Positions 43,355 to 51,713 of a stretch of DNA of 64,000 nt are shown here, piece after piece. Both the position numbers and the translations under genes were made by a program. The DNA comes from an uncultured Clostridia bacterium. Lineage in GTDB: Bacteria; Bacillota; Clostridia; Oscillospirales; CAG-272. Each line of letters starts with the position of its first letter. The first letter of the stretch is position 1. The stretch is from the NCBI GenBank assembly GCA_944381115.1, contig CALWJV010000015.1, forward strand, positions 62,001 to 126,000. Reading direction: 5' to 3'. A model generated the notes under the pieces. That model was not told the DNA's origin, made no database searches, and was given only the letters and a program-made list of their open reading frames with translations.

Positions 43355-45328
43355 ATGAATGAACAGTTATACCGCTATTATATAATTGAACGAAATCATA
43401 GGGCGTTTCGTAAGGATGCTCCGATGGAACTTGCCGAAAGATTCAGTTCTGAGGGATGCACTCCAGTAGAGAGAATGACAAGGAGATTTGAGTTGATGTG
43501 CCAATGGGAAACTCCGCGTATAATGCCTTTTGAACAAATTGTAATGGTACGTACAATAAAAAAGCAGCCTGACATATTTACCGAATCTGAATGGTCGGAA
43601 ATTAAGAAAGAACACTATATCCATGAACTTGGTTATGTTTCCAACCTTTCACTTGATTATGAAAAGATAATTGCTTCCGGACTTGCTTCGGTGCGTGAAA
43701 GTGCAGATGAATACGGCAAACGCGTTATAGATGCGTTGTTTTATCTTTGTGATGGTTATCTTGAAACAGCACGTGAACAAGGAAGGTCCGATATAGTAAA
43801 AATACTTACACGAGTTCCGAGATACGGAGCAGAAAATTTTCATGAGGCCTTGCAGATGTTCAGAATATTACATTATGCACTTTGGCTTGAAGGTGATTAC
43901 CACAATACAGTAGGCCGTTTTGACCAGTATATGTACCCATATTTTAAAAAAGATATGGAAAAAGGCATATATACAAAAGAAAGTGTGCTTGAATTGATAG
44001 AAGATTTTTTTATTTCCTTCAATAAAGACAGCGATTTGTATGCAGGTGTTCAGCAAGGAGATAATGGTCAAAGCATGGTTCTCGGCGGCAGAACAGCAAA
44101 CGGAAAAGAGGGGTTTAATGAACTTTCCGAACTTTGCCTTGAAGCGTCCAGAAATTTGAAATTGATAGACCCGAAGATTAATCTCCGGGTAAATAAAAAT
44201 ACACCTCTTGAAATATACCTTAAGGGTACCGAACTTACAAAGGTCGGACTTGGATTTCCACAATATTCAAATGATGATATTGTTATTGATGGTTTGACAA
44301 GGCTTGGTTACGATTATTCCGATGCAGTGGATTATGTAGTTGCCGCCTGTTGGGAGTTCATTATACCAAAAGTCGGGAATGATATTGCAAACATAGGAGC
44401 AGTAAATTTTCCCCTTATAATTGACCGTGTATTAAGGCGTGAATTACCAAAAAAAGTCAATTTTGATTTATTGATAGATGCAGTAAAAAAAGAGATAAAG
44501 TCAGAGTGTGACAGGATTACGGATAGTATAAAAAACGTATGGTTCATTCCGTCTCCTTTTCTTGATTTACTCAGAAGTGGGAAGAAATACAATAATTTCG
44601 GACTTCACGGTTGTGCAGTTGCCTCTGCTGCCGACGCATTAGCGGCAGTAAAAATGTATGTCTATGATAAAAAAACAGTCAGTGCCGAGAGACTTTTGCG
44701 AGCACTTGATGAAGATTACAAAAATGACCCGGAATTATTGCATATGCTTAGATATGAAGCACCAAAAATGGGGACGGATGATGACTATGCCGACAAATTC
44801 GGATGTATGATACTTGATGCATTTGCAGATGCGCTTGAAAGAAAGAAAAACTCTTTAGGAGGCATATGGAGGGCAGGGACCGGAACGGCGATGTACTATA
44901 TTTGGCACGCAAGGGAGTTGTCAGCCACAGCAGACGGAAGGCGTTGCGGCGAGCCATTCGGCACTAATTTTTCACCTAACCTGTTTACTCGCGTACCTGA
45001 TCCGATTTCAGATATTGAGTCATTTACAAAACCGGATCTAAAACGCGTTATCAACGGAGGGCCCTTGACACTTGAATTTGCTGCGGGAATATTCAATAAG
45101 GAAGAAAACTTGAAAAAGGTCGCAATGTTGATAAAACATTTTGTAGTTCGCGGAGGGCATCAGTTACAGTTGAATTCAGTAGATCTTGATGAGATGAGGG
45201 ATGCGCAGATAAATCCTGAAGATCACAAACAACTCGTAGTTCGTATTTGGGGTTGGTCGGCTTACTTTGTTGAACTTGATAAAGAGTATCAGGATCATGT
45301 TATGATGCGGCAGGAATATTCGGTATGA
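43355..45328 (+). CDS. Short glycyl radical enzyme of unknown substrate
   Basis: 657 residues, against about 760-850 for usual pyruvate-formate-lyase-like enzymes. The shared core is clear: GRFDQYMYPYFKKDMEKGI is almost the same as in the dehydratase at 12574, and the glycyl radical site is Gly633 in RIWGWSAYF. The active-site cysteine is Cys332 in AACWEF. The Cys-x-Glu arrangement is kept (Glu334), but Trp replaces the usual Val and the GCVEP context is gone. About 75 residues are missing from the N-terminal part and about 78 between the Cys and Gly loops. Cys-x-Glu favours a dehydratase or lyase rather than formate lyase. LacI control hints at a sugar-like substrate; I cannot assign one. 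Confidence 0.87.
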   Translation: MNEQLYRYYIIERNHRAFRKDAPMELAERFSSEGCTPVERMTRRFELMCQWETPRIMPFEQIVMVRTIKKQPDIFTESEWSEIKKEHYIHELGYVSNLSLDYEKIIASGLASVRESADEYGKRVIDALFYLCDGYLETAREQGRSDIVKILTRVPRYGAENFHEALQMFRILHYALWLEGDYHNTVGRFDQYMYPYFKKDMEKGIYTKESVLELIEDFFISFNKDSDLYAGVQQGDNGQSMVLGGRTANGKEGFNELSELCLEASRNLKLIDPKINLRVNKNTPLEIYLKGTELTKVGLGFPQYSNDDIVIDGLTRLGYDYSDAVDYVVAACWEFIIPKVGNDIANIGAVNFPLIIDRVLRRELPKKVNFDLLIDAVKKEIKSECDRITDSIKNVWFIPSPFLDLLRSGKKYNNFGLHGCAVASAADALAAVKMYVYDKKTVSAERLLRALDEDYKNDPELLHMLRYEAPKMGTDDDYADKFGCMILDAFADALERKKNSLGGIWRAGTGTAMYYIWHARELSATADGRRCGEPFGTNFSPNLFTRVPDPISDIESFTKPDLKRVINGGPLTLEFAAGIFNKEENLKKVAMLIKHFVVRGGHQLQLNSVDLDEMRDAQINPEDHKQLVVRIWGWSAYFVELDKEYQDHVMMRQEYSV

Positions 45329-46083
45329 AAGGTTTGATATTTGATATAAAAGATTTTGCTCTTAACGATGGAGACGGTATACGCACTACGGTTTTTTTAA
45401 AAGGTTGTCCATTGCGTTGCCGTTGGTGCCACAATCCGGAGGGATTGTCACCGAAAAAGGAGTTGTATTTGAGGCGCAACGGATGTCTTAATTGTGGGCT
45501 GTGTAAACGCCCATGTTCACATTACGAATGCAAACCTTTTGGAAGGTGTTTACATATTTGTCCGAAAAATCTTGTTGATGTAGCAGGAGTTGATTGGGAA
45601 AGTGAAGCGCTTGCAAAAAGATTGCTAAAAAGGAGCGATATTTATATTGAAACGGGCGGCGGAGTGACTTTGTCTGGAGGAGAACCGCTTTTGCAGTTTG
45701 AATTTTGTATCGAACTTATAAAAAAACTAAAAGGACGAATTAATATCGCAATAGAGACATCTGGATATGCGGATAGCGAAATATTCAGAAAAGTTACCGA
45801 ATTATGTGACCATGTATATATGGATATAAAACTTGCGGACAACGATATGCACAAAAAATATACAGGTGCCGGTAATGAAAAGATATTTAAAAATGCCGAA
45901 TGGTTAATTCAAAGCGGAATAAATCATACTTTTCGTACGCCTCTTATCCCCGGTATAACAGATACAAAGGAAAATATTTTTGCAATCAGGTCAATAATAG
46001 GTAACAGTCCATGGGAAAAACTGCCTTACAATACTCTCGCCGGTGCAAAATACAGTAGTGTTGGTAGGGAATATATGTTGTGA
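45325..46083 (+). CDS. Glycyl radical enzyme activase, short C-terminus
   Basis: A 252-residue radical SAM activase, overlapping the enzyme gene by 4 bases. The CX3CX2C cluster is Cys28, Cys32 and Cys35. A ferredoxin-like insert follows with cysteines at about 54, 57, 60, 64, 69, 75 and 79, enough for one cluster and most of a second. LSGGEPLLQ is the SAM-binding motif. The protein stops right after SSVGREYML, where relatives usually continue for about 25-35 residues. No continuation is visible in the other frames, so this looks like a natural or mutational C-terminal shortening. Confidence 0.88.
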   Translation: MKGLIFDIKDFALNDGDGIRTTVFLKGCPLRCRWCHNPEGLSPKKELYLRRNGCLNCGLCKRPCSHYECKPFGRCLHICPKNLVDVAGVDWESEALAKRLLKRSDIYIETGGGVTLSGGEPLLQFEFCIELIKKLKGRINIAIETSGYADSEIFRKVTELCDHVYMDIKLADNDMHKKYTGAGNEKIFKNAEWLIQSGINHTFRTPLIPGITDTKENIFAIRSIIGNSPWEKLPYNTLAGAKYSSVGREYML

Positions 46084-46456
46084 ATTGTATTTTCGTGCAC
46101 AAAAAAGGGAAACACGCAAGCCAGAAAATAAATTTAATAAAATTTTTTGTACTATTAAAAACATGTCAAATTATATTGAAGACCGAAAGAATGGCATACA
46201 CTTTAATTGCACCTGGATTTAAGTATATATATACGGTATTGCCGGCAGAATTATTTTCTAAAAAATGAGTAAATAAATTCTTATCCATGAAACTGACGGA
46301 TTTATTATCCAATAATATTAATCACCAAAAATTTTTATTAAAGAAAAATACGAACCTCGATTTTTCATGGTTCATATTTTTAATGTTTGGTATGTGGGTT
46401 CATAACGGATTTGAAAAAGAAAAAGTGTCCGTATCATCAATTACGAACACTCAATA
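46084..46456 (+). other. Intergenic region after the second activase (about 370 bases)
   Basis: No credible gene. Two short open frames (46080-46268 and 46287-46478) lack ribosome sites and domain signals. A weak hairpin with a T-run (about 46346-46383) may end the glycyl radical operon. The right end holds the tRNA terminator. Confidence 0.5.
46412..46450 (-). terminator. Terminator of the tRNA-Leu transcript
   Basis: On the minus strand, GTGTTCGTA and TACGGACAC form a 9-base stem with a G-U pair, followed by TTTTTCTTTTT. Confidence 0.75.
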
Positions 46457-46543
46457 TGGTGCGGGTAGCAGGACTTGAACCTGTACCTTCGTGAAAAGAC
46501 TGGAACCTGAATCCAGCGCGTCTGCCAGTTCCGCCATACCCGC
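46457..46543 (-). tRNA. tRNA-Leu (anticodon CAG)
   Basis: An 87-base class II tRNA with encoded CCA. The acceptor stem GCGGGTA pairs with TACCCGC, the T loop GTTCAAGTC is standard, and the long variable arm is formed by GTCTTTTCACGAAGGTAC. The anticodon stem CTGGA/TCCAG encloses TTCAGGT, giving CAG, which reads CUG leucine codons. Confidence 0.95.
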
Positions 46544-46934
46544 ATATAAAAAATTATCGGTAATTTTTGAACAAAGAATTTAACGTAAAAAGGTTGTATA
46601 ATTATTACATAAACGCGATGTTACCGAATCTACCGTATCTGCTGATTTTTTCTTATTGAATATATTGAAAAATACTTACACATGCCATGTAAAATATTAT
46701 ATTAGTTTTTTAAAAAAAGTCAATAGTATTTTTTAAAAAAATATAAAAAAATTAACAGTTTATATGCTTTAAAATTTTATGAAAATAATAATAATATTTT
46801 ATTGAAAATATTTGTTAAAAAAATAACGGCTAAAAATTTATGTCTTTTTTTCAAGTTTTTCAACATTATTCAAATCGATGTAACATAAATATTGTATAAT
46901 ATGTTTATAAAAACAAAAGGGGGAAGTAGTTAAA
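46544..46934. other. AT-rich intergenic region between tRNA-Leu and htrA (about 390 bases)
   Basis: It holds the 5' flank of the tRNA and a TATAAT hexamer near 46896 that probably belongs to the htrA promoter, although its -35 is poor. I see no ORF or further RNA gene. Confidence 0.5.
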
Positions 46935-48524
46935 ATGAGCGAAGAAAATAAAGAAAATCTTGAACGGTCTGAAAATAAATTTAACGAAATTCCCGGATCC
47001 TATTTTTCACCTGAGACTGAAAAAACGCAAAACTCAGAAAACAAAACCAATATCTCCGAAAATAATTTCAATAAAAATTCAGAAGTCGAAAAAAACAATA
47101 CAGAAAATGGAGATAAGGAATTTGATTACGCTACGATGCCGGGATCTTGGGCAAATTATCAAGCAGGACAGGGAACAAACTTGTACGGAGAAAACGGTGT
47201 TTATCCGGAAAATGGTTTTAACAGACCAAGCGGAGAAAAATATTTTTCAAAATACGATACACAAAAAGATCAATCATATTTTGATAATTACAACAGAACG
47301 TCAGGCAATTTACCGATGTGGGATAGCGGAAACAACCCTGAAAGCAGGAAGCAAAATCCGAAAAAAATTAAAAAGAAAAATATATTTTTCGGTGTGATCG
47401 GATCTGCAGTAGTTGTTTTACTACTTGTCTGTGCGGTGTTACTACAGCAAAATCTGCAAAAAATAAAAAATGATCTAGAAAATCCGTCCGGGGGACCGGA
47501 AAACGGTATTCAACAGACCCCCACAGATGAAAACACTGTTACATCAAATAAAGAGCATTTGCAAAACGGAAATTTTGTACTTGAACAGGTCAGTGAGGAA
47601 GAACATTATAAATTTTCTTCAGTTTACCAACTTACCGAAAGTACTGTTGTTGCGATTTCTTCATCAATAGGCTCCGGATCGGGTGTCATTATTTCAAAGG
47701 ATGAAACAAATAATGACGGATATTTTATAGTCACAAACAATCATGTTGTCGAAGACGGAAATGATTTTAAGGTAACACTTTCAAACGGAACAGAATATTC
47801 AGCAATATTAATGGGAAGAGATGAAAACACAGATCTTGCAGTTATAAAAGTTTTGACAGAGTCAGAACTTAGTGTTGCATCGCTCGGAAAATCAGAAGAA
47901 TTACTGGTTGCCGAAGAAGTTTTGATAATAGGAAATCCGCTCGGTACACTTGGCGGAACTGCAACAAACGGAATTTTATCTGCTAAGGACCGCCAGATTA
48001 CGATAGACGGATACACAATGACACTCATGCAGACTAACGCTGCAGTAAACCCTGGTAACTCAGGTGGAGGAATGTTTAATATGAGCGGTCAACTTGTGGG
48101 AGTGGTAAATGCAAAGATTTCTGATGAAACGGTAGAAGGTATAGGATTTGCAATTCCTATAGATTTGGCAAAACCTATAATAGAGGATCTTACAAACTAC
48201 GGCTATGTAAAGGGAAGGCCTAATCACGGATTTAAAGTTGAATACGGTGCAAATCTGCTAGTAGATTCACGGGAATCTTATTGGGTAACTGAGATCAGAG
48301 CCGGTTCTGATGCAGCGGTTGCCGGACTTAAGGTGGATGACAGGGTTATGAGTTTAAAAGTCAACGGAGAATCTTACACCGGGAACAATCTTTCCGTTTA
48401 CTTAAATACATTGAAGCCGGGAGACGAAATTGACATGGTAGTTTACCGTTACAGTTTTGGTGGATTTTATCCCTCACATGATGTGGTTGAAATTAAAATA
48501 ACTGTAACTGAATATACAGGCTGA
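46935..48524 (+). CDS. HtrA/DegP-type membrane-anchored serine protease
   Basis: 529 residues. A long Asn/Glu-rich cytoplasmic tail (1-145) contains two related PGSY/PGSW motifs. One membrane segment (about 150-171) is followed by an extracytoplasmic trypsin-like domain with the triad His270 (TNNHVVED), Asp300 (NTDLAVI) and Ser376 (NPGNSGGG). A PDZ domain covers about 430-525. It acts in envelope protein quality control. The aaagggggaagt ribosome site is strong. It is monocistronic between two hairpins. Confidence 0.94.
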   Translation: MSEENKENLERSENKFNEIPGSYFSPETEKTQNSENKTNISENNFNKNSEVEKNNTENGDKEFDYATMPGSWANYQAGQGTNLYGENGVYPENGFNRPSGEKYFSKYDTQKDQSYFDNYNRTSGNLPMWDSGNNPESRKQNPKKIKKKNIFFGVIGSAVVVLLLVCAVLLQQNLQKIKNDLENPSGGPENGIQQTPTDENTVTSNKEHLQNGNFVLEQVSEEEHYKFSSVYQLTESTVVAISSSIGSGSGVIISKDETNNDGYFIVTNNHVVEDGNDFKVTLSNGTEYSAILMGRDENTDLAVIKVLTESELSVASLGKSEELLVAEEVLIIGNPLGTLGGTATNGILSAKDRQITIDGYTMTLMQTNAAVNPGNSGGGMFNMSGQLVGVVNAKISDETVEGIGFAIPIDLAKPIIEDLTNYGYVKGRPNHGFKVEYGANLLVDSRESYWVTEIRAGSDAAVAGLKVDDRVMSLKVNGESYTGNNLSVYLNTLKPGDEIDMVVYRYSFGGFYPSHDVVEIKITVTEYTG

Positions 48525-48623
48525 TAATAAAAGTTTTTGAAAATCCAAAATATACGATGGATAAAATAATAAAAACAATTATATTCAACACAGTTTTAAA
48601 ACAAATTTTTGATTAATGATAAA

Positions 48624-48668
48624 TACTGCACAGTAAAAAAATAAGGTTTTGCTGTGCGGTATTTTTTC
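48624..48668 (+). terminator. Terminator of htrA
   Basis: TACTGCACAG pairs with CTGTGCGGTA (one G-U pair), followed by TTTTTTC. Confidence 0.8.
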
Positions 48669-48714
48669 GGTTAAATACGAATTACAGAGAAATTTGAAAA
48701 AATGCAGTTCTGAA

Positions 48715-48765
48715 CTGTAATAAAATACTTCATTCTATTTTTTAGAATGAAGTATTTTATTACAG
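48715..48765 (-). terminator. Long perfect hairpin at the end of the 48770 gene
   Basis: A 22-23-base perfect inverted repeat (CTGTAATAAAATACTTCATT and on) with a 5-base T loop, placed 5 bases after the stop of the minus-strand dehydrogenase. The stem is AT-rich and has no separate T-tract, so it is an unusually long but plausible terminator or mRNA 3'-end stabiliser. Confidence 0.65.
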
Positions 48766-48769
48766 AATG

Positions 48770-49969
48770 TTAAAATTCAATGTATTTACTGTTCCAGATT
48801 ACAGCGGTTTTCATAGGAGCACCCTTAGAATAAATTCTGTTTTCATAAGCATATATTGGATCTGATGTGAACTCATTACGGTCAATAAGAGTTACAATCT
48901 CATCATATCTGCTTTCCGGAAGAAGATTGATAGCTTTTTCCATATGACTTTGTCTGAAATTTATGGATCCGAAAATCAGTTGGTTTTTAAATCCGAAAGG
49001 CATGGTGTCGTATGTTACCTTAGGACCCAAAGAAAAACTGTCATAGATACCGTTACATCCGAGTACACCTTGCTCAAAAGCGATGCGATGTTCAATGTTG
49101 CTTCCGGATGTGCCGATAAATAAAGTTGCCTTTCCGCCGAGTTTGTTTTCGATAGCCTTTGCCATAGCGGCGTCGCTGTCAAAGTTACTTTTTACATATT
49201 GTGCACCTGTGACTTCAAGAGCAAATTTTACTTTTTGTGAATTTTCATCGCTTCTTGCGACAAAAATCAGGTTGCTTGTGGGATATTTCTTTTTTATAAG
49301 GTCGCCGATGAACATTCCTGTCGTTCCGAGGCCGAATATTACGGTGCGGTCAAAAATATGTTTGACTGCACTTTTTCTTGCTTCTTTTTCAGGTAGACCG
49401 GTTTTTGCCATTTCAACGCGGAAATTGTCTGCTTCGCCAAGGTCCTCAATACGTTCAAGTTGAAAAAGCATGCATGCATATGGATCGGAAAAAACAAGTT
49501 TTTTTGCAGCACTTATTTTGAGTTTTCCGTTATGCACACAATTTTCCGGAATGGGAAGCAACATATCTGGGTTATAGTAGTTACAATCGGAAAAAAGCCC
49601 GTCCGCACCGTCACAGCCGTATTCAAAATAAGATTCTTCTTCTGTGAATCTTGTGGGATCATAACTGTTTCCACCTCTGATAAGCACAACGGCAAATCTG
49701 TTTTCGGACGGTACATAAACAACGCCTTCGTGTCCGTTTATGAGTCTATTTTTGCCTTCCGGAAATTTTTTGTCAAGTTTATTTTCTCTTCCCATTTTCA
49801 TCAGTTCATAATCTGTCCCGCAAAAACCGGCAAAGACTGTTTTACAAAGTATACCGCTTTTTTCCGGTTCGGTCCTGAGCCTGCGTCTTGGAGTATTTTC
49901 TATTTCTATTTTACCGTAGCATAAGGGATTTTGCGGATCATTTTGAAAGTAAGTTCCGAAAGTTTCCAT
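48770..49969 (-). CDS. Glucose-dehydrogenase-like medium-chain dehydrogenase
   Basis: About 399 residues of the MDR superfamily, closest in pattern to glucose/sugar 1-dehydrogenases. The catalytic zinc motif is GFCGTDYE with INGHEGVVYV, and the coenzyme-binding motif is GLGTTGMFIG. No four-cysteine structural zinc lobe is visible. The likely reaction is oxidation of a sugar or sugar acid. ATG 49969 is chosen because gaggt lies before it; the frame extends six codons further without a site. Its promoter and operator mirror those of the divergent uxaBA operon, so the two units are probably co-regulated. Confidence 0.82.
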   Translation of the reverse strand: METFGTYFQNDPQNPLCYGKIEIENTPRRRLRTEPEKSGILCKTVFAGFCGTDYELMKMGRENKLDKKFPEGKNRLINGHEGVVYVPSENRFAVVLIRGGNSYDPTRFTEEESYFEYGCDGADGLFSDCNYYNPDMLLPIPENCVHNGKLKISAAKKLVFSDPYACMLFQLERIEDLGEADNFRVEMAKTGLPEKEARKSAVKHIFDRTVIFGLGTTGMFIGDLIKKKYPTSNLIFVARSDENSQKVKFALEVTGAQYVKSNFDSDAAMAKAIENKLGGKATLFIGTSGSNIEHRIAFEQGVLGCNGIYDSFSLGPKVTYDTMPFGFKNQLIFGSINFRQSHMEKAINLLPESRYDEIVTLIDRNEFTSDPIYAYENRIYSKGAPMKTAVIWNSKYIEF

Positions 49970-50000
49970 TTTATCTACCTCGTTCATACAAAATTAATAA

Positions 50001-50014
50001 GTTAACCGATTAAC
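50001..50014. promoter_or_regulatory. LacI-family operator (GTTAAYCGRTTAAC) at the 49969 gene
   Basis: GTTAACCGATTAAC is palindromic with a central CG and abuts the minus-strand -10 box on its downstream side. Confidence 0.75.
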
Positions 50015-50043
50015 ATTATAACATATGCAAAATAATTTGTCAA
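50015..50043 (-). promoter_or_regulatory. Promoter of the 49969 dehydrogenase gene
   Basis: On the minus strand, TTGACA and TATAAT are separated by 17 bases. The operator at 50001 follows directly. Confidence 0.85.
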
Positions 50044-50240
50044 GTAGTCCGACAAATTAATTATTTCAGGAACTTAAAGCAGATCAAAAAATATATACGG
50101 CAATAAAAAACGAAATTTGTAAAAAAATTATTATTTTAAAAGCAGAAGAAAAGTATATAAATTTTGTGGGGGGCTGCGTATAAACAGAGCCATGAGAATT
50201 AAATTCAGTTTTATGTATTTATAAAAAAACTTTCAAGTAC

Positions 50241-50269
50241 TTGACAAAATCATTAAAGAGATGTATAAT
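50241..50269 (+). promoter_or_regulatory. Promoter of the uxaBA operon
   Basis: TTGACA (50241-50246) and TATAAT (50264-50269) with a 17-base spacer. It is divergent from the 49969 gene. Confidence 0.87.
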
Positions 50270-50278
50270 CTGAGTAAA

Positions 50279-50292
50279 GTTAATCGATTTAT
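50279..50292. promoter_or_regulatory. LacI-family operator at the uxaBA promoter
   Basis: GTTAATCGATTTAT matches 12 of 14 positions of the GTTAAYCGRTTAAC palindrome found at 50001 and lies about ten bases downstream of the -10 box. Confidence 0.68.
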
Positions 50293-50375
50293 AAAATTTA
50301 AAGTACTGAAAAAAAGTCTGTGACGGTTTTGACCGGATGATATACTGAAATAAATATTTAAGGAGGATATGGCGA

Positions 50376-51713
50376 ATGTCAAGTAAAATAAAAGAAACGG
50401 TCATACAGTTTGGCGAGGGCGGATTTCTCAGAAGTTTCGCAGATAAATTTTTTGATGTGATGAATAAAATGGGGACTTACGAAGGAAAAGTTGTGGTTGT
50501 GCAGCCAATTCAGACAGGACTTTGCAATGTTTTAAACGAGCAAAAAGGAAAATATAACCTTTTTTTACGAGGAATCTCGAATGGAAAAGAGGTTTGTGAA
50601 CATACATTGGTTGAATCTGTGAGCAGAGCAGTAAATCCTTATACAGATTATCAGGAGTTTTTTGATTTGGCTGATAATCCGGATTTCAGAGTAATAGTAT
50701 CAAATACCACAGAAGCAGGAATAGAATACCTGGGGACAGAAAATATCAATGATGCACCTCCTAAGTCATTTCCCGCAAAACTTACTGTACTTCTTTACAG
50801 AAGATATCTAAAAGGGCTTAACGGATTTATAATTCTTTCATGTGAACTTATCGACAGAAACGGAGACGAACTGAAAAAATGTGTTGAAAAATATACAGAC
50901 CTATGGAATCTTGGAGAAGGATTCAAAGCATGGCTTAAAGACAATAACAGTTTTTGCAGTACACTTGTAGATAGAATATGTACCGGTTTTCCAAAAGAGG
51001 AGAACGAAAAGGAACAACTATCAAAAATTTGTCCGGGTGACAGACTTATCGATACAGCGGAAATATTTCATCTTTGGGTGATAGAGGGGGATTTTGAAAA
51101 TGAACTTCCGTTTCAGAAATCCGGTATAAATGTTGTATGGACGGACTGTGTAGACGGATATAAAAAAAGAAAAGTAAGGATTTTAAATGGTGCTCATACA
51201 TCTATGGTGCCTGCAGCGCTTCTTTACGGACTAAAAACAGTTGGAGAATGTATGAAAGACGTAAACATCAGGAGATTTCTTGAAAAATGTATATACGATG
51301 AAATTCTGCCGACGATAGGAGCAAGCGATGATAATATAAACTTTGCATCGTCCGTATTTGAAAGGTTTGAAAATCCTTACATAAAGCATATGCTTATGTC
51401 AATAGCACTGAATTCCGTGTCAAAATTCAAAGTACGCGTGCTTCCTACAATGATGGAATACAGAGAGCAAAACGGCAAAAATCCTACGGCACTAACATTT
51501 TCTCTAGCAGCACTTATAGCATTCTATAAAAAGGGAACACCGAATGACCTGCCCGAGGTCACCGGATTCATGCAAAGATCAGATATCAAAAAGATCCTGT
51601 CGTCAGAAAAGACATGGGGAGAGGATATTTCCGTATTTTTACCGGAAGTTGAGGAATGTTACAAACTTATAAGCGAAAGCCCTAAGGAAGAGTGGTTTAA
51701 ATGGGTAAAATAA
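50376..51713 (+). CDS. uxaB: Tagaturonate reductase (altronate oxidoreductase)
   Basis: A 445-residue mannitol-dehydrogenase-family enzyme reducing tagaturonate to altronate with NADH, in galacturonate breakdown. The N-terminal Rossmann segment is QFGEGGFLRSFADKF, SNTTEAGI is characteristic of UxaB, and the C-terminal helical domain has the lysine/asparagine active-site stretch RKVRILNGAHTSMVP. Fructuronate reductase (UxuB) is related but differs in these motifs. An aaggagg site precedes the ATG. It overlaps uxaA by 13 bases. Confidence 0.93.
   Translation: MSSKIKETVIQFGEGGFLRSFADKFFDVMNKMGTYEGKVVVVQPIQTGLCNVLNEQKGKYNLFLRGISNGKEVCEHTLVESVSRAVNPYTDYQEFFDLADNPDFRVIVSNTTEAGIEYLGTENINDAPPKSFPAKLTVLLYRRYLKGLNGFIILSCELIDRNGDELKKCVEKYTDLWNLGEGFKAWLKDNNSFCSTLVDRICTGFPKEENEKEQLSKICPGDRLIDTAEIFHLWVIEGDFENELPFQKSGINVVWTDCVDGYKKRKVRILNGAHTSMVPAALLYGLKTVGECMKDVNIRRFLEKCIYDEILPTIGASDDNINFASSVFERFENPYIKHMLMSIALNSVSKFKVRVLPTMMEYREQNGKNPTALTFSLAALIAFYKKGTPNDLPEVTGFMQRSDIKKILSSEKTWGEDISVFLPEVEECYKLISESPKEEWFKWVK

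Noticed and set aside
46080..46268. 62-residue open frame after the second activase, considered as its missing C-terminus or a new small gene
   Set aside because: It does not resemble an activase tail, is in a different frame without a slippery site, and has no ribosome site of its own.
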